From the NCBI GenBank assembly GCA_013076295.1, contig RQOL01000729.1, positions 2,976,001-3,040,000 of the forward strand: DNA of 64,000 nucleotides. Reading direction: 5' to 3'. The notes under the pieces are model-generated. The model was not told the origin of the DNA. It saw only the letters and a program-made list of their open reading frames with translations, and ran no database searches. The stretch comes from Sanderia malayensis (taxonomy: Eukaryota; Cnidaria; Scyphozoa; Semaeostomeae; Pelagiidae). A program made the position numbers and the translations under genes. Below, piece after piece: positions 31,950-42,420 of the stretch. Positions within the stretch are counted from its first letter, which is position 1. Every line of letters starts with the position of its first letter.

Positions 31950-33058
31950 TCAAAGGTAGTCGGTGTAGCCCAGAGTTAGGAAGCATTCGAGTTCGGTGGG
32001 GTAGGCATTTTGGTGATGGTGCACGAGTCAGTGGGCGATGGACGGATGAGGTTGCATGTGAGGTGCTGTTCGCCCACAACGTCAGTTGATCAAATTTCGG
32101 ATCGAATTGCACGTTGAAACCTGCCGACCACAGGTGGTTGTCGAAGGTCTTGAATTTTATAGATGGGCACCGAATCATGTGTATCCACATCTGTCACCTG
32201 AAACAGTTTGTCAGTGAAACCCTGTTCGAAGCTGTGATGGAAGGTTTTGTTCTCCTTGCGCATCTGCACCCAGTCGCCAACGTGCTTTAGTGGACTTTGC
32301 AGTTGTTTGTCCTAGAGGGGGTGGCGTTTTTTTTCGGTTGTCGAACGATGGACTTTTCGATGTTCACACATGCCATGTTGACGTTGATGGGATCGATGGC
32401 ATTAGGAGCGAGTCGTGTTGTCACGTGCACACTGTTGTTCAGTCCGTGGAACATGTTCTGCAGTTGTTCGAGGTATTCTTTGTTGTGTAGCAGGGCCACT
32501 TTGACAATTTTTTTATTCAGCATCTGGTTCGTGCGTTCGACGATGGGGCCTTTGACGGAGGAATCATTGGTGGTCACGTGTTCGATGTTGATCGATTTTA
32601 GGTAGTGCCAGACGGCGCTGTTCAGAAATTCCTTGCACATCGTTTGGCGCTCGAAGATGTCTTGGAATGCGTAGAGCACATCATTTTGGTTATTGTGTGT
32701 GCACGGTGCAACAAACAGTTTCTTCGTGAACTGGTCGACAACGATGAGCAGAAAGTGAACGCCGTTGCTGCGACATGCGTAGTCGGACATGTCGAACAGG
32801 TTGGCTTCCCACATTCGATTCGGACAGAACAGACGGTAGGGACGGCAAAGAAAGCATTTTCCCACCGGTTTGTATTTCGTGTAGAGGGGTTGTTGTCATT
32901 TCCATTCTTCCAGCTGTTTCCAGGTAAGGTGTTTGTGGAAGGCAGGTAGTTTTTGAGATGCGTGAAAAAGTTTTGCAGTCCACCCAAGGCGCCCAGGAAA
33001 CTGCTGTCCGTATAGTGACGATTGAATTGTTCGAACTAGACAAAAATGAAGACGACAT
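31950..33058 (-). pseudogene. Retroviral-type (rve) integrase of the Polinton, catalytically degenerate
   Basis: The N-terminal piece (32896-33058) gives LYGQQFPGRL and HKHLTWKQLEEWK, the Maverick pre-catalytic region. The core (32287-32865) reads NRMWEANLFDMSDYA, FLLIVVDQFTKKLFVAPC, FLNSAVWHYLKSINIEHVTT and KGPIVERTNQ. The C-terminal piece after a break gives HHSFEQGFTDKLFQVTD and IYKIQDL, the expected chromodomain/SH3-like end. Integrases join element ends to target DNA with a 6-bp stagger. In this copy WxxD is WEAN (Asn22), the second Asp region (TDxGxEF) is reduced to TMCKEF with several residues missing, and only Glu110 is kept. It is therefore non-functional. Confidence 0.85.
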
Positions 33059-33262
33059 GTTAGAGCTTGTTTTTTTTCGATAACAATATTGGCATTATAT
33101 ATTACACAGTGGAAGTAAAAAAGACAGAGACTATTGTTTTTTATCAAGTGTTGCAGAAGTGTTTTTTTTACAGCTTGAATTGTAATGTGAGGTTTTAGTT
33201 GTTTAATAATGTAGCGCACGATGTCGAGTTTTTGGTAGTTGTCTGAGACAGTTGGGAAATTT

Positions 33263-34266
33263 TTAAGTTCGGAGCATCTTTGGCGATTTTGATGTGTTTT
33301 TTTCGTTGTCGTCCCTGCTGTGGCAGGGCAATTCTACGAAGTTCAACTCGTCGTCAAGGTGTTTGAAACGAGTGAGTTTCATGTGGGTGGTGTCGGAGAG
33401 TTTCTTCTTCAACATGTTTAGCATTTCCGGATCGGTGACGGCAGCAGCTATACGGTTGTCATCACTCTTTTTGTCATCGTCATCATCATCATCGTCAGAT
33501 TTGTTTGTTGGTTTGTTGTTGTTCTTGTTTGACGTTTTCATGTGATTGAAATCGGTGAATTCGTTGTGGAGATGCGACTGGAGATCTTGGATTTTTCGAT
33601 CAAAGCATTCTGTTTTTGTTTTGTTGGAAATGGTTGTGAAATTGTCGAAGTAGTTACTGTTCTTCGGCTAGGGTGAGCGATGAGTTGGTGCGACGGAGCT
33701 CTTCGGCTGTTGATTTGTTAGCTCGCCGTTGTTTGTTGTACCTGTGTTTGTTTTTGTTGTCGTTGCTGTCAGCACTGCTGCTGCTGTCGGCGCTGCTGTT
33801 GGTACTGTTGTTGTTCTTGTTGGTTTTTCTTTTTCCGTTGGTGAATTTTTGTTCTTTGATTTTTGGATGTTTTTTTAGCAGTGCGACGAGTGTGCTTTTG
33901 TGGCCGATTGGATTTTGTTGTTGTTGCATCAAGGAAGTTGTCGACAGCGGCGTTGTTGTCGTTGTTGGGGTCATTTTCCATTGTCCGATGATGATGATGA
34001 TTAGTACTAGTGTGAACGGTAGTATTGGCTCTGATGTTGTCATCAAAGTCAATGTTGTCGTCGTAATTGAATTCCATCCTTTTGTCGTCGAGTGGTGCTC
34101 CGGCGTTGATTGTAAACATTTGTCGTGTTAGTGAATCCGTGAAGTGATTTATTTCTTTTTCTTTTCTAGCTGGTCTCGCAGGTGGACATGAGCAGTTCCT
34201 TATTGTTGGCGGGTTTTGTGGGTTTTTGGAGTGCAATCCGTTCGTGTTTCCTGTGGCCGTTTGCAC
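33263..34266 (-). pseudogene. Low-complexity acidic/Gln-rich Polinton protein
   Basis: The ATG-initiated frame (34266) contains INHFTDSLTRQMFTINAGAP and acidic residues, followed by basic and poly-Gln stretches. A neighbouring frame continues through TAEELRRTNSSLTLAEEQ, and a third (33263-33541) has an eight-Asp run, DPEMLNMLKKKLSDTTHMKL and RFKHLDDELNFVELP. Taken together this is one protein of about 330 residues with triplet-expansion tracts. No family is recognised. A scaffold or DNA-binding role would be speculation. Confidence 0.4.
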
Positions 34267-34360
34267 GTTTGAACTTGTGGCAACGGTGAAGGACGGAACA
34301 AACGCAATATTTTACTTGATGATGCTGGTGCCAATGATGGTTTAAGGAGAGAACCGGTTG

Positions 34361-35515
34361 CTAGGGGTGTGGGCGGTAGCCAAGAAGGTAATGCTGTAGG
34401 TGGATGTTGTTGTCTGACACCACCACTGCCGTCGTGGTCATGGGGGTGGGATGCAGGTGACAGATGTTGTGTTTTTCTTTGAACAGACGCGGTATTGCTC
34501 TGCCGGCGCGCTGTTCTCGTTTGATGCTTTCGTCAACGAGTTTGGGCGCATTCTCGCACAGAAATTTGTTGCCAATGTGATGCAGTTGGAAACCGTTTCG
34601 ATGTAGAGCCAAGAGCAACTTGTGCGTCCCCTCGCAAATATTGGCGATGCTGCGATCGTGAGTGAAAAAATGGATGAGGCGCGAGCTCGTGTGCTGACTG
34701 TGCGAGATGGTTTTGTGCAACACGTGCAACGTGCCGGGACTGCTGTCGTGACAAAGGTTGTGCTGTGTCGACCGAGAAATGTTCACAGCATTTCCGCGTG
34801 AAATGGAGTGTCTTGCAGGCCTTGCGGTGTTTGTTGCAGGAGTTGTTCGGATTGCTGACCAGGTTGTTGTACTTGTTGTTTTCGGCGCATCGCAGCATGT
34901 CCAGGTTTTCGTTTTCGCGACCCTTTAAGTCTTTGTACATGTTCATGTCGTGGTGGGTGGAGAGGAGCTGTTTGTTGCGCGACAGGTGTTGGAGCTTTTT
35001 GCGAATCTGTTCAAGCAAAGGCGACGTGAGGTTCTGTTGCATGTGTACATCAATGTCACTGTTCATGACATGTGCGCGAAGGTATTCGTGCGTTTCGATC
35101 ATGTGCTGATTGTAGACGTTGGGATTGTTAGCGTTTTTGCGAGCCGCGCTCACCTTTTTGTTGATGTAGTGCTGTTGCAAAGAGGGCAGATGTTTTTGAC
35201 ACGTCTGGATGGCCGTGGTGTAAAAGCTTTGGGGCACCAATACCATTTCGCCAAACGTGTCGGCGTGGTGCGGTGTCAAGTTGCTCTGGCTGGGCGGCGG
35301 TAATGCGTTTGTATTAGGTTGCGGTTGTTGCAGCTGTTGGTGCTGTTGTTTTTGTGGAGTAGATGGAGGAGTTGCAAAGCGAGACTTGCCCAAGTAAGCA
35401 CCGGTGTGTTGTGCAGTGGTTTTTTTGGCGTTTTTTCACCGTTGTTGTTGTCATATTCGCCGTCGCATTTTAATTTTGCCTTCTTCGGAGGAGGAGCAGC
35501 AGTAGCCATCGTCAT
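34361..35515 (-). pseudogene. Hypothetical Polinton protein with nuclear-localisation-like start and helical core
   Basis: The ATG at 35515 opens MTMATAAPPPKKAKLKCDGE (basic patch). After a frame break near 35395 it continues KSRFATPPSTPQKQQHQQ, then HADTFGEMVLVPQSFYTTAI and long helical stretches with K/Q/N (SPLLEQIRKKLQHLSRNKQL). Another break near 34780 leads to HNLCHDSSPGTLHVLHKTIS and HDRSIANICEGTHKLLLALH. Proteins with a MVLVP-type motif upstream of a coiled coil occur in many Polintons, but their function is not established. About 380 residues in all. Confidence 0.45.
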
Positions 35516-35640
35516 TGCACGTCGTCAAGGACGCGAGGAGCAAGAACAGCAACAAAAAAAATCGACCGATGTAATGCGTAGGTTTTTGTTTACAAAAAAT
35601 CATCGCATATATTTACCTATACATATAAGTAATAATGAAT

Positions 35641-36480
35641 TGTTTTCATCAACGCTGATATGCGTTGGGACAAGGCACGTAGGTGCATCCGTTTTTCAGG
35701 CGAATCATCGGTGCCGGTATGGGCAGTCGCATGAAGTTTCGCAATTGGCTGCCTGATTGTGCCAGATGAAAGGTCCAGTTGTATCCCGGTCCTGTGGGAT
35801 AGATGTTGTTCTGTTGATTCTTTCCATAGAAACTGATACATTTATAGCAACTATGCCAACCATACCGACAATGACGATGCAGCCACTGTTGTGCTCATCT
35901 TTGTTGGGGTGGATTGAAAGGTACTGCCATGCGTGTGCGTAGGTTATTGATTTGATGATGATGATTGTTATATTAGACGAATGAGGGATTGAAAACACCG
36001 ATCTGTTAGGCATGGATGTTTTGCAGATGATACGTTGAGTTGTAGTTGACCGGTTTTTGTAGTCATGCCGTGGCAAAGGGATTGATTTTGCTCGTTTGTT
36101 TCGCATTGGCAAATTTTTGATAGACGTTGCTTTTCGTTGGCACTCCAGGCAGGTTGGCGTGAAAACCGACAGCCTGTGACCAGTTCTTGTATTGGTGTTG
36201 TTGTTGTTGTTTGTGGTGTTGTAGAGTTGTTGCGTAAATGCTGGCCTTCATGTACGGTGTAGTTGGGCGGTGTCACAAATGTGATTGGTTTGAAGTATTT
36301 TTTGATTGTCGGAACGGTAGTGGTGATGAGGATGCCGGCCATGCGGACGACGACAGCAAGAATGTTTCGGTTTAAGTGTTGCGAGGCGTCTGTGTCCATG
36401 TAAAGTGTCGCCGAGATGGTGCGGTTTGGGCGTTTACGGATCGAATTTTTCGCGCGCCGACCAAGATGCGAAACTGTCAT
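35641..36480 (-). pseudogene. Hypothetical Polinton membrane-associated protein
   Basis: The ATG at 36480 opens MTVSHLGRRAKNSIRKRPNR with a basic start, then one hydrophobic helix (ILAVVVRMAGILITTTVPTI). Threonine/Gln-rich sequence follows, and in another frame GYNWTFHLAQSGSQLRNFMR and MIRLKNGCTYVPCPNAYQ end at 35641. Two or more frame breaks. A type II membrane or fibre-like protein is possible. No family recognised. Confidence 0.4.
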
Positions 36481-36611
36481 CGTTTTTATGTGATCTTATT
36501 TGAATGCGTCGTGGTGATTTGCAAGAGAGGCGAAAGAAGACATATCAATTCGTTTGTTGAATATTATTGGATGATGCAATAAAAACTAGAACATATATAT
36601 ATATACGAGTA

Positions 36612-37282
36612 TCAAGTAGAAAAGAATAAACTGATATGGCGACTTTTTTCTATTTCTTTGCACAGCTTGTTCTCTGCGTAGATGTGTGGGGACGCGTTGA
36701 GGCTTGGAAGCTTGTCTGCGCAGACGGAATCTACGACAAATTTGTTTTCAACTCGGATCACACCCGTTCGTGGCAGTGCGTCGCTGGTGCATTTTAGGTA
36801 ATGTGCTGCCAAAAATGGGCACAGGTTTTTTATTGTGTCGATTCCTGTTGGCAGCGGCAATGGTAGTGGCGGCGGCGGTGCTAGTTACATGAACAGCGGC
36901 GGTGATGGTTGTCCTGGTGCCGGTTGTAGTTTTGGCGCTGGCAGTGGTCCTCTGACGAGGGGCGGTTGTTGTAATGGCTGATGAGGCGGTGGTTTTACGC
37001 GGACAGAAGACAAGGAAAGTCTGGTAGTGTGCAAACTTGATTCGAATTGAAACTGAGAAAACTGTTGTTTCTTATGATTGGAATTGAAATCGGAAGCTGT
37101 GTGCTTCGTAGAATCTCGGTGTTCGTCGTCAAAGAAGAGAAGCTTGTCATTGTTATTGTGGTCGTTATAGTTGTCGTAGTCATTGTAGTTTGACGCAAAA
37201 AAGAGTTTGAAAGCAACACCACCATCAGCACCAGCAACGGTAGTACCGGCAGCAGTAGTAGTAGTAGTTGCTTGAGCAACAT
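36612..37282 (-). pseudogene. Putative secreted/membrane protein of the Polinton
   Basis: The ATG at 37282 begins a very hydrophobic signal-like segment (LLKQLLLLLLPVLPLLVLM) followed by a Thr-rich stretch. Past 36990 coding sense shifts frame through a Pro/Thr-rich linker to LPTGIDTIKNLCPFLAAHYL, TGVIRVENKFVVDSVCADKL and a final FST at 36612. The arrangement suggests a glycoprotein-like secreted product. A TATA-like CATAAATAC lies at about 37339-37347 on the same strand. Confidence 0.4.
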
Positions 37283-37405
37283 CTCACGACAACATGCCGT
37301 CTATTGATTGATATTACTTAATACATGTGCGCGCGCTGTATTTATGCATAAAGTAGAGAACAAAACAAAGAGTAGGCAATAATGTGGTTGTTGTTTTGTT
37401 CTCAA

Positions 37406-38026
37406 TCAAGCGTAATAAAAGCAAAGAATAGCATTCGGCAAAGGATAATGAAAATGAAACAGCGTAATAGTAGAACTAAAAGAACGTTTATTCATCATTG
37501 ATGCCGGGGGTGTGACATTGCTATCAACGTTGCGAGAGATCGTCTGGCTGGACAGCTTTTCTTTGCCAAAGGCAGCACCGTATTTGAGGAGGATGATCCT
37601 TTTGCTGTTGTTGACGGTGAACTGCTCGTTGTTGTTGTTGCTGTTGTTGCTATTGCGCTGTTGTTTCGTTCTGTGACTTGGAACGACGGCACAGAAGGAG
37701 CAGTTGGAAATTGATTTCGTTGTTTGCGCGCTTGGTCTTGAAAGTATCGTTTTTGCGTAGGAAACTGTTTGTTTCTCAAAACAAATGACGGATACACTTT
37801 CTGCAATAGCAATCACGCGTCGATCCCCTGGAAGAGTCGAATGCTTCTCCGCAAAATAGGCAAATAACCTGCAACGGTATAAGTTTGGTGTATTCTCGCA
37901 AAGTATATCTTTTTTTGTGCGATTCCAAATCCCGCCGATTGACATTGGGCGAAAATGCACAGAACAATTGGGTGTTAATGAAAAAATCGTCTGTTTTTGG
38001 CTTGGAATCACTTCGAAGTAGCACAT
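37406..38026 (-). pseudogene. Zinc-ribbon-like Polinton protein
   Basis: The ATG at 38026 lies one frame away from the better frame (…LLRSDSKPKTDDFFIN). That frame carries CLFCGEAFDSS and DCYCRKC, a CxxC…CxCxxC arrangement that could bind one zinc ion. After a frame break Gln/Arg-rich and Ser/Thr-rich sequence follows (FPTQKRYFQDQARKQRNQ). Possible transcription or DNA-binding function is inference from the cysteine pattern. A TTTAAATAG TATA-like site sits just upstream. Confidence 0.4.
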
Positions 38027-38063
38027 GTCCCTGCAGAGCTATTTAAACGGAGGAAAGATACAG

Positions 38064-39510
38064 TTAAACGCCCTGAATAACTTGAGGTAAAACTTTATTG
38101 GCAGTTCTAGCATAGCGAAGAGTTTGTGACAATTTTTGAACCGAGCGCGTTTCCTTTGAAGTTGTGCAGCCATCAGCGGTTGTGATTCGGGACGACGATG
38201 ATGAGCGTTGTCTTGTCGACGACAAGGACGAGTCGTTCATCTTTTCAGCGACGATGACAACAATGGCGACGAAAAGGACGGAGATGGCAGCGGCGGAACA
38301 ACGAGAAAGTGTGGTGACAATATCGGTGGTGATACTGACGACGACGGTGGTAGTAGTAGCGGTGACGACGCTACCTATGGTGGTGGTGGTGGTGGTAAGG
38401 GTGTCTATGTTTGCAAAGGAGAAAAGCGCCCTGGTGGAGGCGGCGCTGGCGATGGTGGTGACTGTTTTGGACGAAAATGACTGCCGTCGTTGTCCAACAA
38501 CGACAACAGAGAATTGTTGTCCATTATGATCCAGGAGAATGACGGAAAGATGGCGGCGGTGGTGGTGACGGTTTTGGGTGAAAATGACTGTCGTTATCGT
38601 CATGCAACGATGGGGTGTCGATGCGTTGCGCCATGATTTGAAACGGTCGCGTATGGTGGCAGTGATAGTGTTGGGGGCGTCGTATTTTGTAACACCTCTT
38701 GCGCTCCTTGTGCTGCCACTTCCAGTGCGACTAGTACCTGGTGAATGTTGCGCTGTTGCTCTTTGCTGAGTAGGGAGGTAAAGGACGACATTTTTGAGCG
38801 AGGAGATGCTGCTGTCGCTGGTAGTAGTGGTGACCGGTCTTCTTCTGACGGTCCCAATAACGGTGGCGGTGGCAGTGCTACCAACAGCGAATCACCTGTC
38901 ATTGGTCCCAGGCTGCTTATACCACTGCTAGCAGCAGTGTTGCTGCTGTTGCTGCTACTGAACGGAAAAAGTTCGGCGAAATTATTAGTTCCTGAACTGC
39001 TCAAATTGCTCAAATTCACCTCGGGAAGAGGAGCGTAGTTGGGCAGAATCACATTGTGTTGCGGACGCGGCGAACAGGGTGGCAATACATTGTCGACACT
39101 ACTACTACTACTCCTGTTCGAGTAGTTTGAAGGTGGACGGCAACTCAGCCGCTGCTGCCGCCGCTGCTGCTCCTCCTTGTCGATGTCAAACAGCAAGAAA
39201 GGGAGGAACAGGCACAGTCGTCGGTTCGAGAATTCGAGCAATGTGCGGTGGAATGTGTCCGTTAAAGTGCTGTCTGAAGTAGTTGATTATGCCTCGTTGT
39301 AGGCTCGTTCTGTTGTTTCTGTGCAAATATTCAAGGAGATTGACGGGCAGGAACGGAGCCAAGTATCGATTGAGATTTTCCGTACTCAAATCGACACCGT
39401 TTTCGCCCAGTTTGTCGGCAATGTTGTTGTTGTTATTTTGTCAAATGCTGTTGTCTTCCAATTCACAAACGACTCGCTCAGACAGTGGAGCGTACTGTCG
39501 TGCTTGTCAT
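38064..39510 (-). pseudogene. Ser/Pro/Ala-rich low-complexity Polinton protein
   Basis: The N-terminal segment reads LGENGVDLSTENLNRYLAPF, then LPVNLLEYLHRNNRTSLQ and HFNGHIPPHIARILEP (39186-39460). A frame break leads to 38600-39241 with PPSNYSNRSSSSSVDNVLPP and a helix SLLSKEQQRNIHQVLVALEV. The last part (38064-38603) is Thr/Val-rich and of doubtful coding value. No family is recognised. The poly-Ala, poly-Ser and poly-Pro tracts arise from repeated triplets. Confidence 0.4.
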
Positions 39511-39796
39511 CCTTTTGCCTCCAACGCTGATGATGATGATTTCGTCATGGAAAAGTGTTGACGTTTTTTTTTCTTATTTTTTCAATTTTTTTTCTTGCTT
39601 GAGAAAGTTTGCAAAATAACGACTCTTCTTCCATGGCAACAGAATCATGTTCGTCGTTGTGGAAATACATTGAATAGCTTTTTTCTTGTCAGACAAAACG
39701 GCTCTTGTGTGCATGTGTATACATGGGAAAAATACAGAAAAATCGATATCAAGTGTCTGCCTTTAATATCATTTCAGATATTTAATGACGACACAC

Positions 39797-40020
39797 TCAT
39801 CGTTGTCGATGGCGTCTTTGGTGTTGCATACTGCCGCAACCTTGCATAGCACATCGGCGTGCGCGACGTTCCCGCAAAGAACACCTGAGGTTTCGAACTT
39901 GTTCCCGAGTACAAGGTTTGCCCATTTGTGGCAGCACCATTTTCACAATATGCCTCTGTCCTTTTTTAATGAGATTAAGGAGCTGTCCAAACACCATGAT
40001 GCTATTGTTCTTTTAATGTC
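39797..40020 (-). pseudogene. Hypothetical short Polinton ORF
   Basis: The ATG-led frame (from 39997) reads MVFGQLLNLIKKGQRHIVKM, then GKPCTREQVRNL, and becomes Arg-rich. A neighbouring frame carries VLCGNVAHADVLCKVAAVCN and KDAIDNDECVVIKYL. It is probably one frame-broken gene of about 70-75 codons. No family recognised. The 39510-39797 gap has only poly-A/T-rich sequence. Confidence 0.3.
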
Positions 40021-40021
40021 G

Positions 40022-40270
40022 TTATACTAGACGTGCTCTGCGTAGGAAACAACAACATCCACTTCTTCTTCTTCTTCCTCTTCCACCTCCTCCTAGTGCT
40101 CCAGGACTGAAGGAGTGTCGTCGACGTCCTGGTGCACGAAACGGTCGCCCGCCTCCAATAAGTTTTCCAATTCCAGTACTGGCAAGACCGCTAAAAAGAC
40201 CTTTCAATAGCGGTTTTGCAATCAATGGTATAAGAGTCGATCCTGCAAGTGCAGCAAGAGGAAGAGTCAT
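40022..40270 (-). CDS. Amphipathic Gly-rich small virion protein (pVI-like type)
   Basis: 82 codons from ATG 40270, unbroken. The first 40 residues form a hydrophobic/amphipathic helix (LIPLIAKPLLKGLFSGLAST followed by GIGKLIGGG). A Gly/Arg-rich basic tail follows (RAPGRRRHSF…GRGRRRRSG) with a CCC triplet. Short membrane-active proteins of this design accompany Polinton/adintovirus capsids and resemble the lytic peptide region of adenovirus pVI. The assignment rests on design and context, not on alignable residues. Confidence 0.5.
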   Translation of the reverse strand: MTLPLAALAGSTLIPLIAKPLLKGLFSGLASTGIGKLIGGGRPFRAPGRRRHSFSPGALGGGGRGRRRRSGCCCFLRRARLV

Positions 40271-40404
40271 ATTTTTCCTAACACATAGCTCTTATTCTGC
40301 GAATATGATGTGGGGAAAAAAGAATGGGATATTTTTATATATAAATAAGAAATGAAAAACTAAAAAACAAACTGTCCACGTCTTATACATGTTCGCATTC
40401 ATTA

Positions 40405-41166
40405 TCATACTTTAATTACTGTGGCAGCACTGTTGACAGGAAATTGGTATTTGACATTTTCCATGTCTCGCAATGCCAAGTTGCTCACTATGCGTGTCTC
40501 CGATGCTTCATTCGGGCGACAATTCAAAGAGATGAACGGATACGTGTTGGGCAAGGCGCGTTCTAAGGAAATGAGAATTTTCGCTGACACTTCGACGGCC
40601 TGTTTCTGTCTCGGGTACATGAGACGGATGCTGTCGTGACAGCTCGAGTTGTCGAAGATGATTTTGTAATCAGTATTTTTCGATATTGTCGAACCGTGCT
40701 GGTGTTTGGGAAATATGTGTTGCCAAAGAAAAAACATGCACAGGTTCTTGTGATGACTTTCCCGGGTAAAGAACTGTGACAAGAAAAGTGTTGTTGAGTG
40801 AAAGGATTGTGCCATTGTTCGTCGTCGTCGTTCATGCTTCTTGTTTTTTCTTGTCAAAATGGTGGCGGCGGAAACAGTGAACGTGTCAACTTTGGCAGAC
40901 AATTTTGTTCCCACCTTTTTTGCTCCTTTGCCGGTGTTATGTGCATCGTTTGAAGATGACTTTTTACGATTCTGCTTCTTTCTTTTTGCAACTGGTGGCA
41001 GTGGCGGTGACAACGACGATGGGGATATTGACGCGCTATAATCACTATCACTGTCATCGTCATCATCAATACTAATGGTTGTCATTTCCGACTCCCAATC
41101 ATAGTCCGCATCATCATTGTCTCGTTGCAAATTCGTGTTGATTGTTTTGTTTATGTCGGACCACAA
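40405..41166 (-). CDS. Packaging ATPase (HerA/FtsK-type), C-terminal half with acidic leader
   Basis: 253 codons. The last 130 include FFTRESHHKNLCMFFLW, IFPKHQHGSTISKNTDYKII and IRLMYPRQKQAVEV. This corresponds block by block to the Polinton ATPase segment that reads LFT(K/R)GSHHxNxxxxxxxQNxFxxGxxxRxxSxNxxYxxxxKN…MYP. The Walker A and B region is absent from this ORF. In its place is an Asp/Ser-rich leader (DYDWESEMTTISIDDDDDSD). The enzyme would pump DNA into capsids. Either the N-terminal half was lost, or sequence upstream (41.2-41.9 kb) replaced it. Confidence 0.6.
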   Translation of the reverse strand: MWSDINKTINTNLQRDNDDADYDWESEMTTISIDDDDDSDSDYSASISPSSLSPPLPPVAKRKKQNRKKSSSNDAHNTGKGAKKVGTKLSAKVDTFTVSAATILTRKNKKHERRRRTMAQSFHSTTLFLSQFFTRESHHKNLCMFFLWQHIFPKHQHGSTISKNTDYKIIFDNSSCHDSIRLMYPRQKQAVEVSAKILISLERALPNTYPFISLNCRPNEASETRIVSNLALRDMENVKYQFPVNSAATVIKV

Positions 41167-41337
41167 TTCAAGCTTACCTTTGGTTGTTTTTTATATTCTT
41201 CGCCGCATCATCTCCGCCTGTTCTTGGTTAACAGCGTTTTTTTTGTTACTGTTATTATGTTGTGTTATTATTTTAAGCATTTCTTTGCGCAAATTGTGCT
41301 GGATATGCTCTATTTTCTTTTTGTGAATCAACTTGGG

Positions 41338-41940
41338 ATCAATTTGATCGAAAACCAAACCATCATCGTCGACGCCACCCAGTTGGTCCTGTCAACTGCT
41401 GCCGTAACCGTTATTAGTGGCGTCGGTGTCGGGAAGCAGAGCGTGTTTGTGCAACACCTTACTCGACAATGCTCGCTGCCCGTCGAGGACAACGGATGTG
41501 TTTTCTTGTAAATAAGTGCTTCTCAAGGGGCACAATCCTGGGCCCTAACAATTTTTCAATCAACTGAGCAAAATCAACTGAGCAATGCTGGCAATGCTTT
41601 TGTGTTCGAGACGCAACAATGGAAACTGATTCAACAACTTAATTTCTATTTCTCCCTCGTTCTGGCAATATTGCTGTTGTTGTTGTTGATGCAGATCGAC
41701 AGCAAGTATTTGCATGAAAACATTGTAGAGAAAACAAAACGGCTCTTCCTGATCCACCAATGAAAATATAAATTTTAACAATTTTGCATTCTGTTCAGAA
41801 GCATCCATTCATCTGGCTTTGCGTCCAATTTTTCTATTTGCAGTAAACTCTTCGCCAAGTAAAAACAGAAAAACAAATAATAATCATCACTTACGTCCGA
41901 TCGTTCGCAGCACAGGCATGATATTGTTGTTGCCATTGTT
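41338..41940 (-). pseudogene. Hypothetical Polinton gene upstream of the ATPase, possible intron
   Basis: The ATG near 41938 starts MATTISCLCCERSD. Immediately after comes GTAAGT, and sense resumes as AKLLKFIFSLVDQEEPFCFL in another frame after an AG at about 41800. It continues YNVFMQILAVDLHQQ to 41560, and in further frames NTSVVLDGQRALSSKVLHKH and DPKLIHKKKIEHIQHNLRKE toward 41200. It may therefore be a spliced or frame-broken gene running into the ATPase ORF. No family is recognised. Confidence 0.4.
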
Positions 41941-42103
41941 GTTGTTGTTGTTGCACTTAAAATACGACACAACGAGAAGAAGAAGAAGAACAACAGTAAA
42001 AATAAAACAACTCACACGCAAATATATGGATATATATAGTCGAATGCTGCGGTTTTAATTTTCAAACTGTTTACTTATTATCTAAAAGCACACTGCTAAT
42101 TTG

Positions 42104-42420
42104 TTGGGGAGATGAACATAGCCATCCCTTGTTACAGTCCTTTGTTTCAACAGTTTTGTTTTACCAATCAAAACATTACCATATCTGCGCAATTGCGCAT
42201 CTTTCAGTAATGACGTAATGCAAGTGTTGAAATTAACCAATCAAAACTGCCAACCAAGATTAATCTCAGTTCACAAGTGAGGTTTCCCTTCCTGAACGAT
42301 CACGGAAGTTCCATTTCATTTCCGTGATTGTTCTCAAGTTTGTCTTGTCTGTGGATGAAGAAACACAGCAACCACCATTCCGTTTTATTTGTTTCGTACA
42401 ATCAAATAGCGATACTCATC
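42104..42420. mobile_element. Truncated copy of the GGGGAGATGAACATGG-ended transposon
   Basis: ttgttggggagatgaacata and the next ~300 bp (including tctgcgcaattgcgcatctttcagtaatg) repeat the left part of the element at 15450-16703 with scattered changes. The right end of that element is not found here. It lies just beyond the C-terminus of a minus-strand gene, inside the Polinton. Confidence 0.7.

Noticed and set aside
38164..38529. Long plus-strand Thr/Val/Met-rich ORF opposite the minus-strand gene
   Set aside because: It is the antisense reading of triplet-repeat-rich sequence. The minus strand carries the consistent gene order.
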